From positions 62,001 through 126,000 of the forward strand of contig NZ_FRCX01000002.1 in NCBI RefSeq assembly GCF_900143065.1: a stretch of 64,000 nt of DNA, in the 5' to 3' direction. This DNA comes from Duganella sacchari. GTDB lineage: Bacteria > Pseudomonadota > Gammaproteobacteria > Burkholderiales > Burkholderiaceae_D. The position numbers and the translations under genes are program-made. Below, piece by piece: positions 1-10,775 of the stretch (positions are counted from its first letter, which is position 1; every line of letters begins with the position of its first letter). Under the pieces are notes generated by a model. The model did no database searches. It was not told the origin of the DNA and saw only the letters and a list, made by a program, of their open reading frames with translations.

Positions 1-665
1 TGGGCGTGATGCTGGCCAACGGCAAGGGCGTGGAGCAGGATCTGGAACTGGCGCTGGTGTGGTATCAGCGCGCGGCGGAGGCAGGCCATGTGCTGGCGCA
101 ATACAACCTTGGCAGCATGTATGCGCGCGGCCGTGGCGTCGACCGTGACGAGCGGCGCGCGCTGGAGTGGTACCGCATGGCGGCCGAGCAGGGCGCCGCC
201 AACGCGCAGTTCAACGTGGGGGTGATGTACGCCAACGGCCATGGCGTGAACAAGGATGAGGTGCTGGCGGCCGCGTGGTACCGCAGCGCAGCCGAGCAGG
301 GCGACGCCGGCGCACAGAACAATCTGGGCGCGATGTATGCCAACGGCGTGGGCGTGGAACGCGACGATGTGCAGGCGGTCGACTGGTATGGCCGCGCTGC
401 CGAGCAGGGCCATCCGCTGGCGCAATTCAACCTGAGCAGCATGTACCGCAGCGGCCGTGGCGTGGTGCGCGATCCCGGCCGATGCCTGATGTGGCTCACC
501 CTGTCGGCGCAGGCTGGTGATGTGGCGGCCGGCAGCAACCGCCAGCGCATGCAGCTGGTGATGACGGCGCAAGCCATCGCCGAGGCGCAGGAGCTGGCGC
601 GGCAGTGGCGCGCTGCGCATCCTGCCGCGCTGGCGCCGGCGCAGCATGGCCGCGCCTCAGACTAG
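1..665 (+). CDS. Sel1-repeat (SLR/TPR-like) protein, 5' end missing
   Basis: The reading frame is open to the left edge, so the true start and any signal peptide lie outside the window. What is visible is about five Sel1-like repeats of about 36 residues, each with the pattern A-x-x-N-x-G-x-M-Y-x-x-G-x-G-V followed by A-x-x-W-Y-x-x-A-A-E-Q-G. Such alpha/alpha solenoids are scaffolds for protein-protein contacts, often in the periplasm or in regulatory complexes. The last 45 residues are Ala/Gln/Arg-rich and not repeat-like. The stop at 663-665 lies one base from the stop of the convergent EAL-CBS-GGDEF gene. The family call is secure; the specific role cannot be inferred. Confidence 0.85.
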   Translation, partial: GVMLANGKGVEQDLELALVWYQRAAEAGHVLAQYNLGSMYARGRGVDRDERRALEWYRMAAEQGAANAQFNVGVMYANGHGVNKDEVLAAAWYRSAAEQGDAGAQNNLGAMYANGVGVERDDVQAVDWYGRAAEQGHPLAQFNLSSMYRSGRGVVRDPGRCLMWLTLSAQAGDVAAGSNRQRMQLVMTAQAIAEAQELARQWRAAHPAALAPAQHGRASD

Positions 666-666
666 G

Positions 667-2496
667 TCAGGCGCCGCGCTGGCGACGGTCGAGGAACAGG
701 CTGTTGCCGTGGACCTTTTTGGCCTGCTTCTTGGATTCGGCGGCCGCCGTGGCAATCTGGTGGTGGGTGTAATACTGGTGTGGTTCGACCCGGATTGCGC
801 CAATCGACAAGCTCATCACGGGGTAAAACACTTTCTTGCCCTGGCGGTCTTCACTGAGGTAGCCGCCGCGCTCCCGGTCGTCGGTGCTGTAGAAATCCAG
901 CACCTTGCCGCCAAATTCCTCCAGGATCGCCTGGCAGCGCTGCTCCCAGTTCTCGCTCTGGAACAGCACCATGAAATCATCGCCGCCGATATGACCGACA
1001 AAATCCCGGTCGGGATCGCAATTGCTGGTCAGGATATTGCCGGTCAGCTGGATTACATCGTCGCCACGGCGATAGCCGTAGACATCGTTGAACGGCTTGA
1101 AATGGTCGAGGTCAAAATAGCAGACCCAGAAACGCGTGCCGCTTTCCAGTAGCCGGTCGATATGCTCGTTGATCGGCACATTGCCTGGCAGTTGCGTCAG
1201 CGGATTGGCGTAGCGCGCGGCGTGGATCTGCATTTGCGTGATCTCGCGCATGAGGTCGTGGCCGGTGCCCATGCCGATGTAGCGGCCCTGGTCGGTAATG
1301 ATGAAGCCGTTGAACAGGTGGTGGGCGTCCGCCTCCGCCATGCGGAAGCTCAGTTCCTGCAAGCTGGTGGCGCGGTCGGCAAGCAGTGGCTTGCGGTCCA
1401 TGAACTGCATGCACGATTTCTTGCCATACAGCTCGCGCTCATACGGGCGGGCAAAGTGTTCGATCATGGCAAAGCGCGTAATCAGGCCCAGCGGCATTCC
1501 ATCATCGACCACGGGAATAATCATGAGTTCCGGCGCCTGCTGGAAAATATGGTAGACCTCGTTGTTGTTCATGGCTGGCGACACGGCCTGCACCTGGTGC
1601 AGCACTTTGCCTACCGTGGCCTGTTTATCCGTAACGCGTTGCGGATAAACCGCCACGCCGTTGCGCGACAGGGCCTTGACCACTTCCGCTGGCGCGGCGC
1701 GCGCCGGCATCGGGTGAGGGCGGCCCAGATGATAGCCCTGGCCGTAGGCGACGCCGACATCGCGCAGCACCAGCAGCTCGGCCTGGGTCTCGATGCCCTC
1801 GGCGATCACGCGGGTGTTCGATTTCTCGGCGATTTCCTGGATCGAGCGCACGAACTGCAGTTTCACCGGGTCGTGATTGATGCCCTGGATGAAGTGCATA
1901 TCGATCTTGACGTATTCCGGCCGCAGCTCCGACCACAGGCGCAGGCTGGAAAAGCCCTCGCCGAGGTCGTCAATGGCAATCTGAAAGCCCATTTTGCGGT
2001 AGTGCAGTACCGCCTCGCGCATCAGGTCGTAATCGTAGGTGGGCTGGTTTTCGGTCAGCTCGATAATCACGCGGTCCGGATGGATGCCGATTTGGTGGAT
2101 GACTTCCAGCGTTTCGCCATGGCGCGCGTCGCGCTGCAGCAATGACTCCGGGCTGACGTTGAGGAACAGCTTGCCCGGCAGCTTGAGCTCGGCAAAGCGC
2201 TCGAGCACCACCTTGCGGCACAGGTGTTCCACTTCCACCGTCAGACCGTTGGCGCGCGCCGCCTTGAACAGATTCATGGGCGAATGCAGCGGGCTGTCGG
2301 ACGGTCCGCGTATCAGACCTTCATAAGCGATGATTTCGCCGGTCTGCATGTGTACAATCGGCTGGAACAGCGCACTCAGTTGGCGGCGGGCCAGGATATC
2401 GAACAAATGGGCACGCAACACGGCCTCCTCATCATCTTCTCGAGGTTTCAGATAAGTGACTGTGGCGCCGATGGCCGGCTTAAGTGCGGAATTCAC
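667..2496 (-). CDS. EAL-CBS-GGDEF protein, bifunctional or degenerate c-di-GMP enzyme
   Basis: The 609-residue cytoplasmic protein has the order EAL (about 35-275), a CBS-pair region (about 290-415) and GGDEF (about 440-600), with no membrane segment. The EAL signature is EGL at 59-61, and the later metal-binding blocks are present as ELTEN, DDLG, KID and AEGIET, so phosphodiesterase activity is plausible. The cyclase signature is GGDDF at 504-508 instead of GGDEF, and no RxxD inhibitory site precedes it, so cyclase activity is uncertain. CBS pairs commonly bind adenine nucleotides and may tune output. The start is a GTG at 2494-2496 with GGAAA about 10 bases upstream; no nearby in-frame ATG is better placed. 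It is divergent from the cupredoxin gene. Confidence 0.88.
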   Translation of the reverse strand: MNSALKPAIGATVTYLKPREDDEEAVLRAHLFDILARRQLSALFQPIVHMQTGEIIAYEGLIRGPSDSPLHSPMNLFKAARANGLTVEVEHLCRKVVLERFAELKLPGKLFLNVSPESLLQRDARHGETLEVIHQIGIHPDRVIIELTENQPTYDYDLMREAVLHYRKMGFQIAIDDLGEGFSSLRLWSELRPEYVKIDMHFIQGINHDPVKLQFVRSIQEIAEKSNTRVIAEGIETQAELLVLRDVGVAYGQGYHLGRPHPMPARAAPAEVVKALSRNGVAVYPQRVTDKQATVGKVLHQVQAVSPAMNNNEVYHIFQQAPELMIIPVVDDGMPLGLITRFAMIEHFARPYERELYGKKSCMQFMDRKPLLADRATSLQELSFRMAEADAHHLFNGFIITDQGRYIGMGTGHDLMREITQMQIHAARYANPLTQLPGNVPINEHIDRLLESGTRFWVCYFDLDHFKPFNDVYGYRRGDDVIQLTGNILTSNCDPDRDFVGHIGGDDFMVLFQSENWEQRCQAILEEFGGKVLDFYSTDDRERGGYLSEDRQGKKVFYPVMSLSIGAIRVEPHQYYTHHQIATAAAESKKQAKKVHGNSLFLDRRQRGA

Positions 2497-2626
2497 GATG
2501 AATCGTTTTCCAAAAAACGGTTTAACTGTACGATCATAGTGTCGATTTATGACCGGATGATGAATTTGGGAAACAATTTGTTCAGGACAGCGTTACAATA
2601 GACTCACCCCACCAAGCAGGATATCT

Positions 2627-3256
2627 ATGCACCGCTTTACCCGCCGTATTTTTTTCAGCCTGACCCTGTTGAGCGCAGCCACCGCAAGCGCTACCGGCAT
2701 TGCGGTGCAAGTGCAGGACGCCAACGGCAAAGTGTTGCCGGATACGGTGATCTACATGGAGCCGGAAAGCGGCGCGCCGGGCGGCGCGAAAACCGCAGCG
2801 GCGCAGATCGAGCAGAAGGGCCTGAAATTCATGCCGCTGGTGACCGTGGTGCAAGTTGGCGCCACCATCAACTTCCCGAATAACGACAAGGTGCGGCATC
2901 ACATCTACTCGTTCTCGCCGGCGCATAAATTCGACCAGAAGCTGTATTCGGGACAGTCGGCATCGCCGCAGGTGTTCGATAAAGCCGGGACGGTTGTCCT
3001 CGGTTGCAATATTCATGACAAAATGATCGCTTACGTCAAAGTAGTCGATACGCCGTATTTCGCCAAGACGGACGGTTCCGGCGCGGCGCGCGTGGAACTG
3101 CCGGCCGGCAAGTACGTGGTCAAGGCCTGGCACTACAATACCGTGGGGGGCGCGACGCTGGAACAGGTGCTGACGGTGAAGGCCGGTGACCTGGCCACCG
3201 CAGTGTTCAAGTTGCCGATGAAGCCATTTACGGCGGATGATGGTTCTACTCTTTAA
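2627..3256 (+). CDS. periplasmic cupredoxin-like (plastocyanin/methylamine-utilization type) protein
   Basis: A 209-residue protein with a signal peptide (twin Arg at 6-7, hydrophobic 8-20, cleavage near Ala22). The body is a beta-sandwich cupredoxin. Candidate type-1 copper ligands are His91 or His92 (in VRHH), Cys127, His130 and Met133 (in GCNIHDKM), the C-x2-H-x2-M layout expected of a mononuclear copper site. Relatives are often named methylamine utilization proteins, but no mau genes are present, so that name should not be read as function. The stop is 15 bases before the next gene, a membrane c-di-GMP enzyme, so the two are probably one operon. Copper or redox sensing passed to the partner is inference. 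Confidence 0.85.
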   Translation: MHRFTRRIFFSLTLLSAATASATGIAVQVQDANGKVLPDTVIYMEPESGAPGGAKTAAAQIEQKGLKFMPLVTVVQVGATINFPNNDKVRHHIYSFSPAHKFDQKLYSGQSASPQVFDKAGTVVLGCNIHDKMIAYVKVVDTPYFAKTDGSGAARVELPAGKYVVKAWHYNTVGGATLEQVLTVKAGDLATAVFKLPMKPFTADDGSTL

Positions 3257-3271
3257 GGGAATAGCCTGAGC

Positions 3272-5695
3272 ATGCGTTTACGTTTTCGCAGCCTCGAAAG
3301 CCGGATCGTTACGCTTTTCCTGGTCCTCATCATTGCGGTCCAGGTGGTGGGCTTGTTTGTCATCCAGCGTGGCATCGACAACAATGCGCGCCTGGCCATC
3401 AGCAGTGAACTGAATAACGGCTCCAAGGTGTTTCGCCGCCTGCTGGAGCAGAATGCGCAAAGCCTGCGCTTTGGCGCACGGCTGCTGGCGCGCGACACCG
3501 CGTTTGTGGCCGCCATCGGCAATAACGACGAAAGCGACCGCGCCACCATCGAGTCGGCGCTGGAAAACAGCGGCCGCCGCATCAAGGCCTCGCTGTCCAT
3601 GCTGATTAGCGATGAACGCAAGATCAGCGCCACCACCAATCCCAAGCAGTCGGCCGGCCTGCAGAAAATGGCGTTGAGCCTGCTGGACCAGGCGGAAGCG
3701 GCGGACGGTGCGATCGGCATTGCTATCGTTGACCACCGGCCGTTCCAGATCGTCGCCATGCCGGTCAAGGCGCCCATTACCATCGGCTGGATCGTGATGA
3801 CCTTCCCGATCGACCGCCAGCTGGCCAACGATATGCGCGAGGTCAGCTCGCTCCACACCTCGGTGCTCACCCGCGACGCGCAGGGCAAATGGCTGTCGGC
3901 CGGTTCGACCTTCGTTGGCCCGTCGGCGCAGACCGTGGTCGAGCAGCTGCAGGCATTGGGGCCAACCCGGCCCACCGGGCCTTTCGACCTCACGGTGGAA
4001 ACCGCCAAATACAGCGCGCGCCTGATCTCGATTGGCGAAGACGGCGACCAGAACGCCAGCGTGCTGCTGGCGCGCTCGATTGACGAAGCCACGGCCGAGT
4101 ACCGGCGACTGGAGCGCTGGCTGATTGGCCTGGCGCTGGGCGGCATCTTTGCGTCGGCGCTGGCCATCGTGTTTACCGCCAAGCGCATCGCCCAGCCGAT
4201 CAGCGAACTGGTGGTGACCGCCAAGCGGCTGGAGGAGGGCGACTACAAGGTGTCGATCGACAGCACGCGCGAAGACGAAATCGGCGCGCTGGCCCACGCC
4301 TTTGACGCCATGCGCGAAGGGATCGCCAAGCGCGAACAGGAAATCCGCCGCCTGGCGTACTGGGACACGCTGACCAATCTGCCGAACCGCGCGCAGTTCG
4401 TGCTGCTGCTGAACGACGCGCTGGTGGAGGCGCGCGGCCGCCAGGAAGGACTGTATGTGCTGATGATGGACCTGGACCGCTTCAAGCACGTCAACGACGT
4501 CATGGGGCACAGCTTTGGCGACGCGCTGTTGCGCCAGGTGGCGGGCCGCCTGCAGCTGCTGCTGGCCAATCGCCGGCAGTCGTCGGCGCAGGTGGCGCGC
4601 CTGGGCGGTGACGAATTTGCGGTGCTGCTGCCGGGCGCCGATCTGGAGGCGGCGCAGCGCATGGCGGCCGAGATCCTGCAGGCGCTGGAGACGCCGCTGT
4701 CGCTGGAAGACCAAATGGTGGATATCGGCGCGGGTCTGGGCATCGCGGGTTATCCCGAGCATGCAGAGGAAGGCGAGACGCTACTGAGCATGGCCGAAGT
4801 GGCGATGTATGCGGCCAAGCAGCGCAACGATGGCGCCGTGGTCTACGACGTCGCCATGGACAAGTCCAGCGCCAAGAGCCTGTCGCTGCTCACCGAGCTG
4901 CGCAACGCCGCCGAACGCAACGAGTTCCGCCTGCATGTGCAGCCCAAGATTTCGCTCGATACTGGCAAGGTGGTGGGCATGGAGGCGCTGGTGCGCTGGG
5001 TGCATCCGGAGCGCGGCAATGTGTTCCCCGACGAGTTTATTCCGTTCGCCGAGCAGACTGGTTTTATCCGTGTGCTGACGCGCTGGGTCATGGAGCGCTC
5101 GGCAGAGCTGTGCCGCGAGCTGGCGACGCGCGGCCACCATCTGAAAGTGTCGGTCAACCTGTCCACGCGTGACTTGCTGGACCAGGACTTGCCGGCCAAG
5201 TTTGCCGACCTGCTCACGCGCCACAAGCTGACGCCCGGCTCGTTCTGCCTGGAGATTACCGAAAGCGCCATCATGGACGATCCGGTGCGCGCCCAGCACA
5301 CGCTGGAGCGCCTCAGCGCCATGGGGGTCGACCTGTCGATTGACGATTTCGGCACCGGCTATTCCTCGCTGGCCTACCTCAAGCGCCTGCCGGTCAATGA
5401 GCTGAAGATCGATAAATCCTTCGTGCTGAATATGGAGAACGACGAAGGCGATACCAAGATTGTCCGCTCCACCATCGACCTGGGGCACAACATGGGCCTG
5501 CGCGTGGTGGCCGAAGGGATCGAAAGCGAGGCTGTCTGGCGCCTGCTTGCGGCCCTGGGCTGCGACCAGGGGCAGGGCTACTTCATGAGCCGTCCGATTC
5601 CGGCCGACCAGCTGTTCTCGTGGCTGGAAAAATGGCGTCCGCCGGTCGCGGTGGTGGCCGGCATCGATGAGCCGGACGTCAGCTACGCCAAATAA
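3272..5695 (+). CDS. membrane sensor diguanylate cyclase/phosphodiesterase (periplasmic sensor-HAMP-GGDEF-EAL)
   Basis: The 807-residue protein has an N-terminal transmembrane helix (about 13-33), a periplasmic sensor region of about 240 residues, a second helix (about 275-297), HAMP (about 298-350), GGDEF with an intact RLGGDEF (445-449), and EAL with EAL at 571-573. The EAL blocks NLS, EITES, DDFGTGYSSL, KID and VAEGIE are all present, so phosphodiesterase activity is likely. No RxxD inhibitory site precedes GGDEF. The gene lies directly behind the cupredoxin gene, and its sensor domain faces the same compartment, so an extracytoplasmic redox or metal cue is a reasonable inference. The next 95 bases before the S9A gene contain two TGTCATA direct repeats near 5722-5737. 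Confidence 0.92.
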   Translation: MRLRFRSLESRIVTLFLVLIIAVQVVGLFVIQRGIDNNARLAISSELNNGSKVFRRLLEQNAQSLRFGARLLARDTAFVAAIGNNDESDRATIESALENSGRRIKASLSMLISDERKISATTNPKQSAGLQKMALSLLDQAEAADGAIGIAIVDHRPFQIVAMPVKAPITIGWIVMTFPIDRQLANDMREVSSLHTSVLTRDAQGKWLSAGSTFVGPSAQTVVEQLQALGPTRPTGPFDLTVETAKYSARLISIGEDGDQNASVLLARSIDEATAEYRRLERWLIGLALGGIFASALAIVFTAKRIAQPISELVVTAKRLEEGDYKVSIDSTREDEIGALAHAFDAMREGIAKREQEIRRLAYWDTLTNLPNRAQFVLLLNDALVEARGRQEGLYVLMMDLDRFKHVNDVMGHSFGDALLRQVAGRLQLLLANRRQSSAQVARLGGDEFAVLLPGADLEAAQRMAAEILQALETPLSLEDQMVDIGAGLGIAGYPEHAEEGETLLSMAEVAMYAAKQRNDGAVVYDVAMDKSSAKSLSLLTELRNAAERNEFRLHVQPKISLDTGKVVGMEALVRWVHPERGNVFPDEFIPFAEQTGFIRVLTRWVMERSAELCRELATRGHHLKVSVNLSTRDLLDQDLPAKFADLLTRHKLTPGSFCLEITESAIMDDPVRAQHTLERLSAMGVDLSIDDFGTGYSSLAYLKRLPVNELKIDKSFVLNMENDEGDTKIVRSTIDLGHNMGLRVVAEGIESEAVWRLLAALGCDQGQGYFMSRPIPADQLFSWLEKWRPPVAVVAGIDEPDVSYAK

Positions 5696-5790
5696 AAGTT
5701 GCCTTGGCATTTCAGCTAACGTGTCATATTTGTCATACTTCACGTTATGATCTGTGTTCCTGATGAACCTTACCTGGATATGGATCACAC

Positions 5791-7958
<2,168 letters not shown>

Positions 7959-7962
<4 letters not shown>

Positions 7963-10454
7963 GCGGCGCGCCTGCCGCCAAACCCATCCTGCTGGCGCTG
8001 TTGATGGCTGGCCTGGCGCCGGTGGCGGTGCATGCCGCCGACCAGGCGCCAGCCGCCAACACGCCGGCCGTCAAGCAGATCGCCGATGTCACGCGCGGTT
8101 TGCAGCCGCAGCCGGGCTTTATCGATGTCTGGCGCGATACGGACAAGGGCAGGGTGCTGCTGGCGGTGGGCGCACTGGAACAACCATTCCTGCTGGTGAG
8201 TTCATTGCCGTATGCATTGGGCTCCAATGACGTTGGACTGGACCGCGCGCAGCCGGGCGAAGTCCGCATGGTGCATTTTGAGAAGCACGGTGCGCGCCTG
8301 TTCCTGGTGCAGGAAAACACGAACTATGCTGCAGTCTCGCCGGATCGCGACGAACGTGCAGCGGTGCGCGAGTCGTTCTCCAACTCGGTGCTGTGGTCGG
8401 GCGATATTCTGGCCAGCGACAATGAACGCCAACTGGTGGATTTTTCCAGCTTCCTGCTGGCCGACCGTCACGGCATCGCTGCACGGCTGGCGGGCGCCAG
8501 ACAGGGCGCGTATGCGGTTGATGGCGCGCGCAGTGCAGTGCTGGCGGCGGAAGCCAAAGCCTTTCCCGATAACGTCGAGCTGGAATCGCTGCTGACCTTT
8601 GCGGGGCCGGGCCAGGCCGAGTATGTGCGCCAGGTCGGCGCCGATGCGGCCAGCCTGTCGATGCGTCAGCGTATCAGCATGGTGCGGCTGCCGCAAAGCG
8701 AGGCTGGCAGCGCATGGCATCCGCGCGTTTATCACCCATATTCGGGCGGCTTCGATACCAGTTACTTCGATTTCGCCACGCCGCTGTCGCACAGCATCGA
8801 CGTGCACTGGCAGGTGCGGCACAAGCTGGAAAAGACCGATCCGTCGGCCGCTGTCAGTCCGGTAAAAAAACCGATTGTCTACTACGTCGACCGTGGCGCG
8901 CCCGAGCCGGTGCGCTCGGCGCTGATTGCCGGCGCCTCGTGGTGGGCGACGGCTTTTGAAAAGGCCGGTTTCAAGGATGCCTACCGCGTCGAGCTGCTGC
9001 CGGAAGGCGTGGATGCGCTGGACATCCGCTACAACGTCATCACCTGGGTGCACCGTGCCACGCGTGGCTGGTCCTACGGGAATGCGCTGACCGATCCGCG
9101 CACTGGCCAGATCGTGCGCGGCGCCGTTACACTGGGATCGCAGCGTGTGCGTCAGGACATCCTGATTGCGGAAGCGCTGCTGGCGCCATATGGTAAAAGC
9201 ACACCCGCCGAGCAGCAGCAAATGGCCGAGAAAATGGCCCTGGCGCGTCTGCGCCAGCTGGCTGCGCACGAAGTCGGCCACACACTGGGCTTCGCCCACA
9301 ACTTTGCCGCCAGCCGCATGGGCAACGGCTCGGTGATGGACTATCCTCATCCCATCGTCAAGCTCAATGCGCGCGGCGAGGTCGATCTGTCGAATGCGTA
9401 TGGCGTGGGCGTCGGGCCATGGGACGATTACATCGTCAACTACATCTACGGCGACTTTGGCAGTGGCGCGCAAGAGCTGGCCGCGCTGGCCAAATTGCGC
9501 GGCGAGGCGCGCGCGGCGGGCATGCTGTACTCAAGCGACCAGGACGACCGCGCCCCGGGCGCCAGCCATCCCGATGGCCTGCTGTGGGACTTCGGCCCGG
9601 ACACGCTCAAAACCTGGGACCAGCTGGGCGCGGTGCGCCAGCGCGCGCTGCAAACCTTCTCTGTCGATGTGCTGCCGGATGCGCGCCAGATTGGCGAGCT
9701 GGAAGCGCGCCTGGTGCCGGTCTTTCTGCTGCAGCGCTATCAGGGTGAAGCGCTGGCACGCTTGATTGGCGGCGGTGACTTTGACTACACCAGTGCTGGC
9801 GACGTCAAAGCCAGCATCGCCAAGGCCGGTATCAGAGTCACGCCAGCGGATGTACAACGCCAGGCGCTCAGCCGCCTGACCGACAGCCTGCGCGCCGAAT
9901 ACCTGGCACTGCCCGCCAATGTGCTGGACGTGCTGACGCCACCGGCGGCCGGCTATGAACGCAACCGCGAATATTTTGCTACCCGTATGGATTCGGTATT
10001 CGATGCTTTCTCGATTGCCGAGGCGGGCGCCGCGCAAACGGCCGGCTTCCTGCTCGACGCCGGCCGTATCAACCGTGTCGCCTGGCAGCATGCGCGCGAC
10101 GCGAAACAGCCAGGCGTGCAGGAGGTGCTGGCGCAGCTGCTGCAAAAAACCTGGAAGCGGGAGGCGGTGCCGGCAAATGTGATTGGCGGCGAAGCGGTGC
10201 AGCTGGCCGCCAACTGGGTGGTCGCGGACAGTCTGCTCAATCTGCTGGACGGAGGCAAACTGCATCCGCAAGTGACAGCCGAAGTGCGTCAGTCGATGCG
10301 GGAGCTGGTTCAATGGCTGCAAAAAAATCCAGACAAAGGCGTGACTGCGGACAGCCGCAAGCAGGCAGCCGACAGGATCTCCGCCTACCTGGCCGATGAA
10401 CGCAGCATCAAGTTGCGTGCATTACCCGTTGTGCCACCAGGCGCGCCGATATGA
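7959..10454 (+). CDS. secreted zinc-dependent metalloprotease (DUF5117/DUF5118 family)
   Basis: The 831-residue protein has a signal peptide in the first 27 residues. The zinc site is HEVGHTLGFAH starting at His437, which is the full HExxHxxGxxH of metzincin-like peptidases, and a Met-containing turn (GNGSVMDYPHP) follows. N- and C-terminal regions flanking the site match what is known of large proteobacterial zinc-dependent metalloproteases of this family. It starts inside the stop codon of the S9A gene (ATGA overlap), so both peptidases are likely produced together and act outside the cytoplasm. A UUCG hairpin about 115 bases downstream may terminate the operon. The substrate is unknown. 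Confidence 0.9.
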
Positions 10455-10568
10455 AAAAGCACAATTCATGTTAATTTTCAAAATGGCAATTGTCATGTTG
10501 GCGAGTAGTTAGCGACGCTGCGGCTGACAGCTCGGCCATCGTGGCGATGCCCTGTGCTGCGTATCACA

Positions 10569-10590
10569 AAGCCCTTCGGGGCTTGTTTGC
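10569..10590 (+). terminator. probable intrinsic terminator of the peptidase operon
   Basis: A perfect 6-bp stem AAGCCC/GGGCTT closes a TTCG tetraloop (10569-10584) and is followed by a T-rich stretch. The stem is short and the tail is interrupted by G and C, so efficiency may be moderate. Confidence 0.55.
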
Positions 10591-10710
10591 TTTTGGCTCA
10601 CCAGCGTAGTGCATCCCAACTCCCCGTTTTGGTGCGCCCTTCAGAGTGAATTACTTGCGCGCTCAATGTCACCGTATTTGAAATCAATCACTTAAGGTTT
10701 TGCACCAAAT

Positions 10711-10726
10711 TGGTACGAATGTTGCT
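10711..10726 (+). promoter_or_regulatory. sigma-54 (RpoN) promoter for amtB with overlapping NtrC-like dyad
   Basis: TGGTACGAATGTTGCT matches the RpoN consensus TGGCACG-N4-TTGCW. The invariant GG (10712-10713) and GC (10724-10725) are separated by 10 bases, as required. The TGCACC-N5-GGTACG dyad at 10701-10717 overlaps the -24 element, and a GGTGCG half site lies about 80 bases upstream. Predicted transcription starts near 10737, leaving a leader of about 39 bases to the amtB ATG. Control by NtrB/NtrC during ammonium limitation is inferred from the known family pattern. Confidence 0.75.
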
Positions 10727-10775
10727 TCGTATGAAGCATCTTTATTTTATATGCGTACTTTTGGGGAGTGATTTG

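Larger units (their letters stand above)
10455..10775 (+). other. 321-bp intergenic region upstream of amtB: terminator, NtrC-like sites, sigma-54 promoter
   Basis: No coding sequence is supported here. The left part holds a short hairpin with a TTCG loop (10569-10584). The right part holds a NtrC-like half site GGTGCG at 10631-10636, an imperfect NtrC-like dyad (TGCACC-N5-GGTACG, 10701-10717) and a sigma-54 core (10711-10726). The layout fits nitrogen-controlled expression of amtB. An imperfect inverted repeat GCTTC-GTAT-GAAGC (10723-10736) covers the predicted transcription start. Confidence 0.7.

Noticed and set aside
2627..3256. Naming the cupredoxin a methylamine utilization protein
   Set aside because: No mau genes are nearby. 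The ligand pattern supports a cupredoxin but not that pathway.
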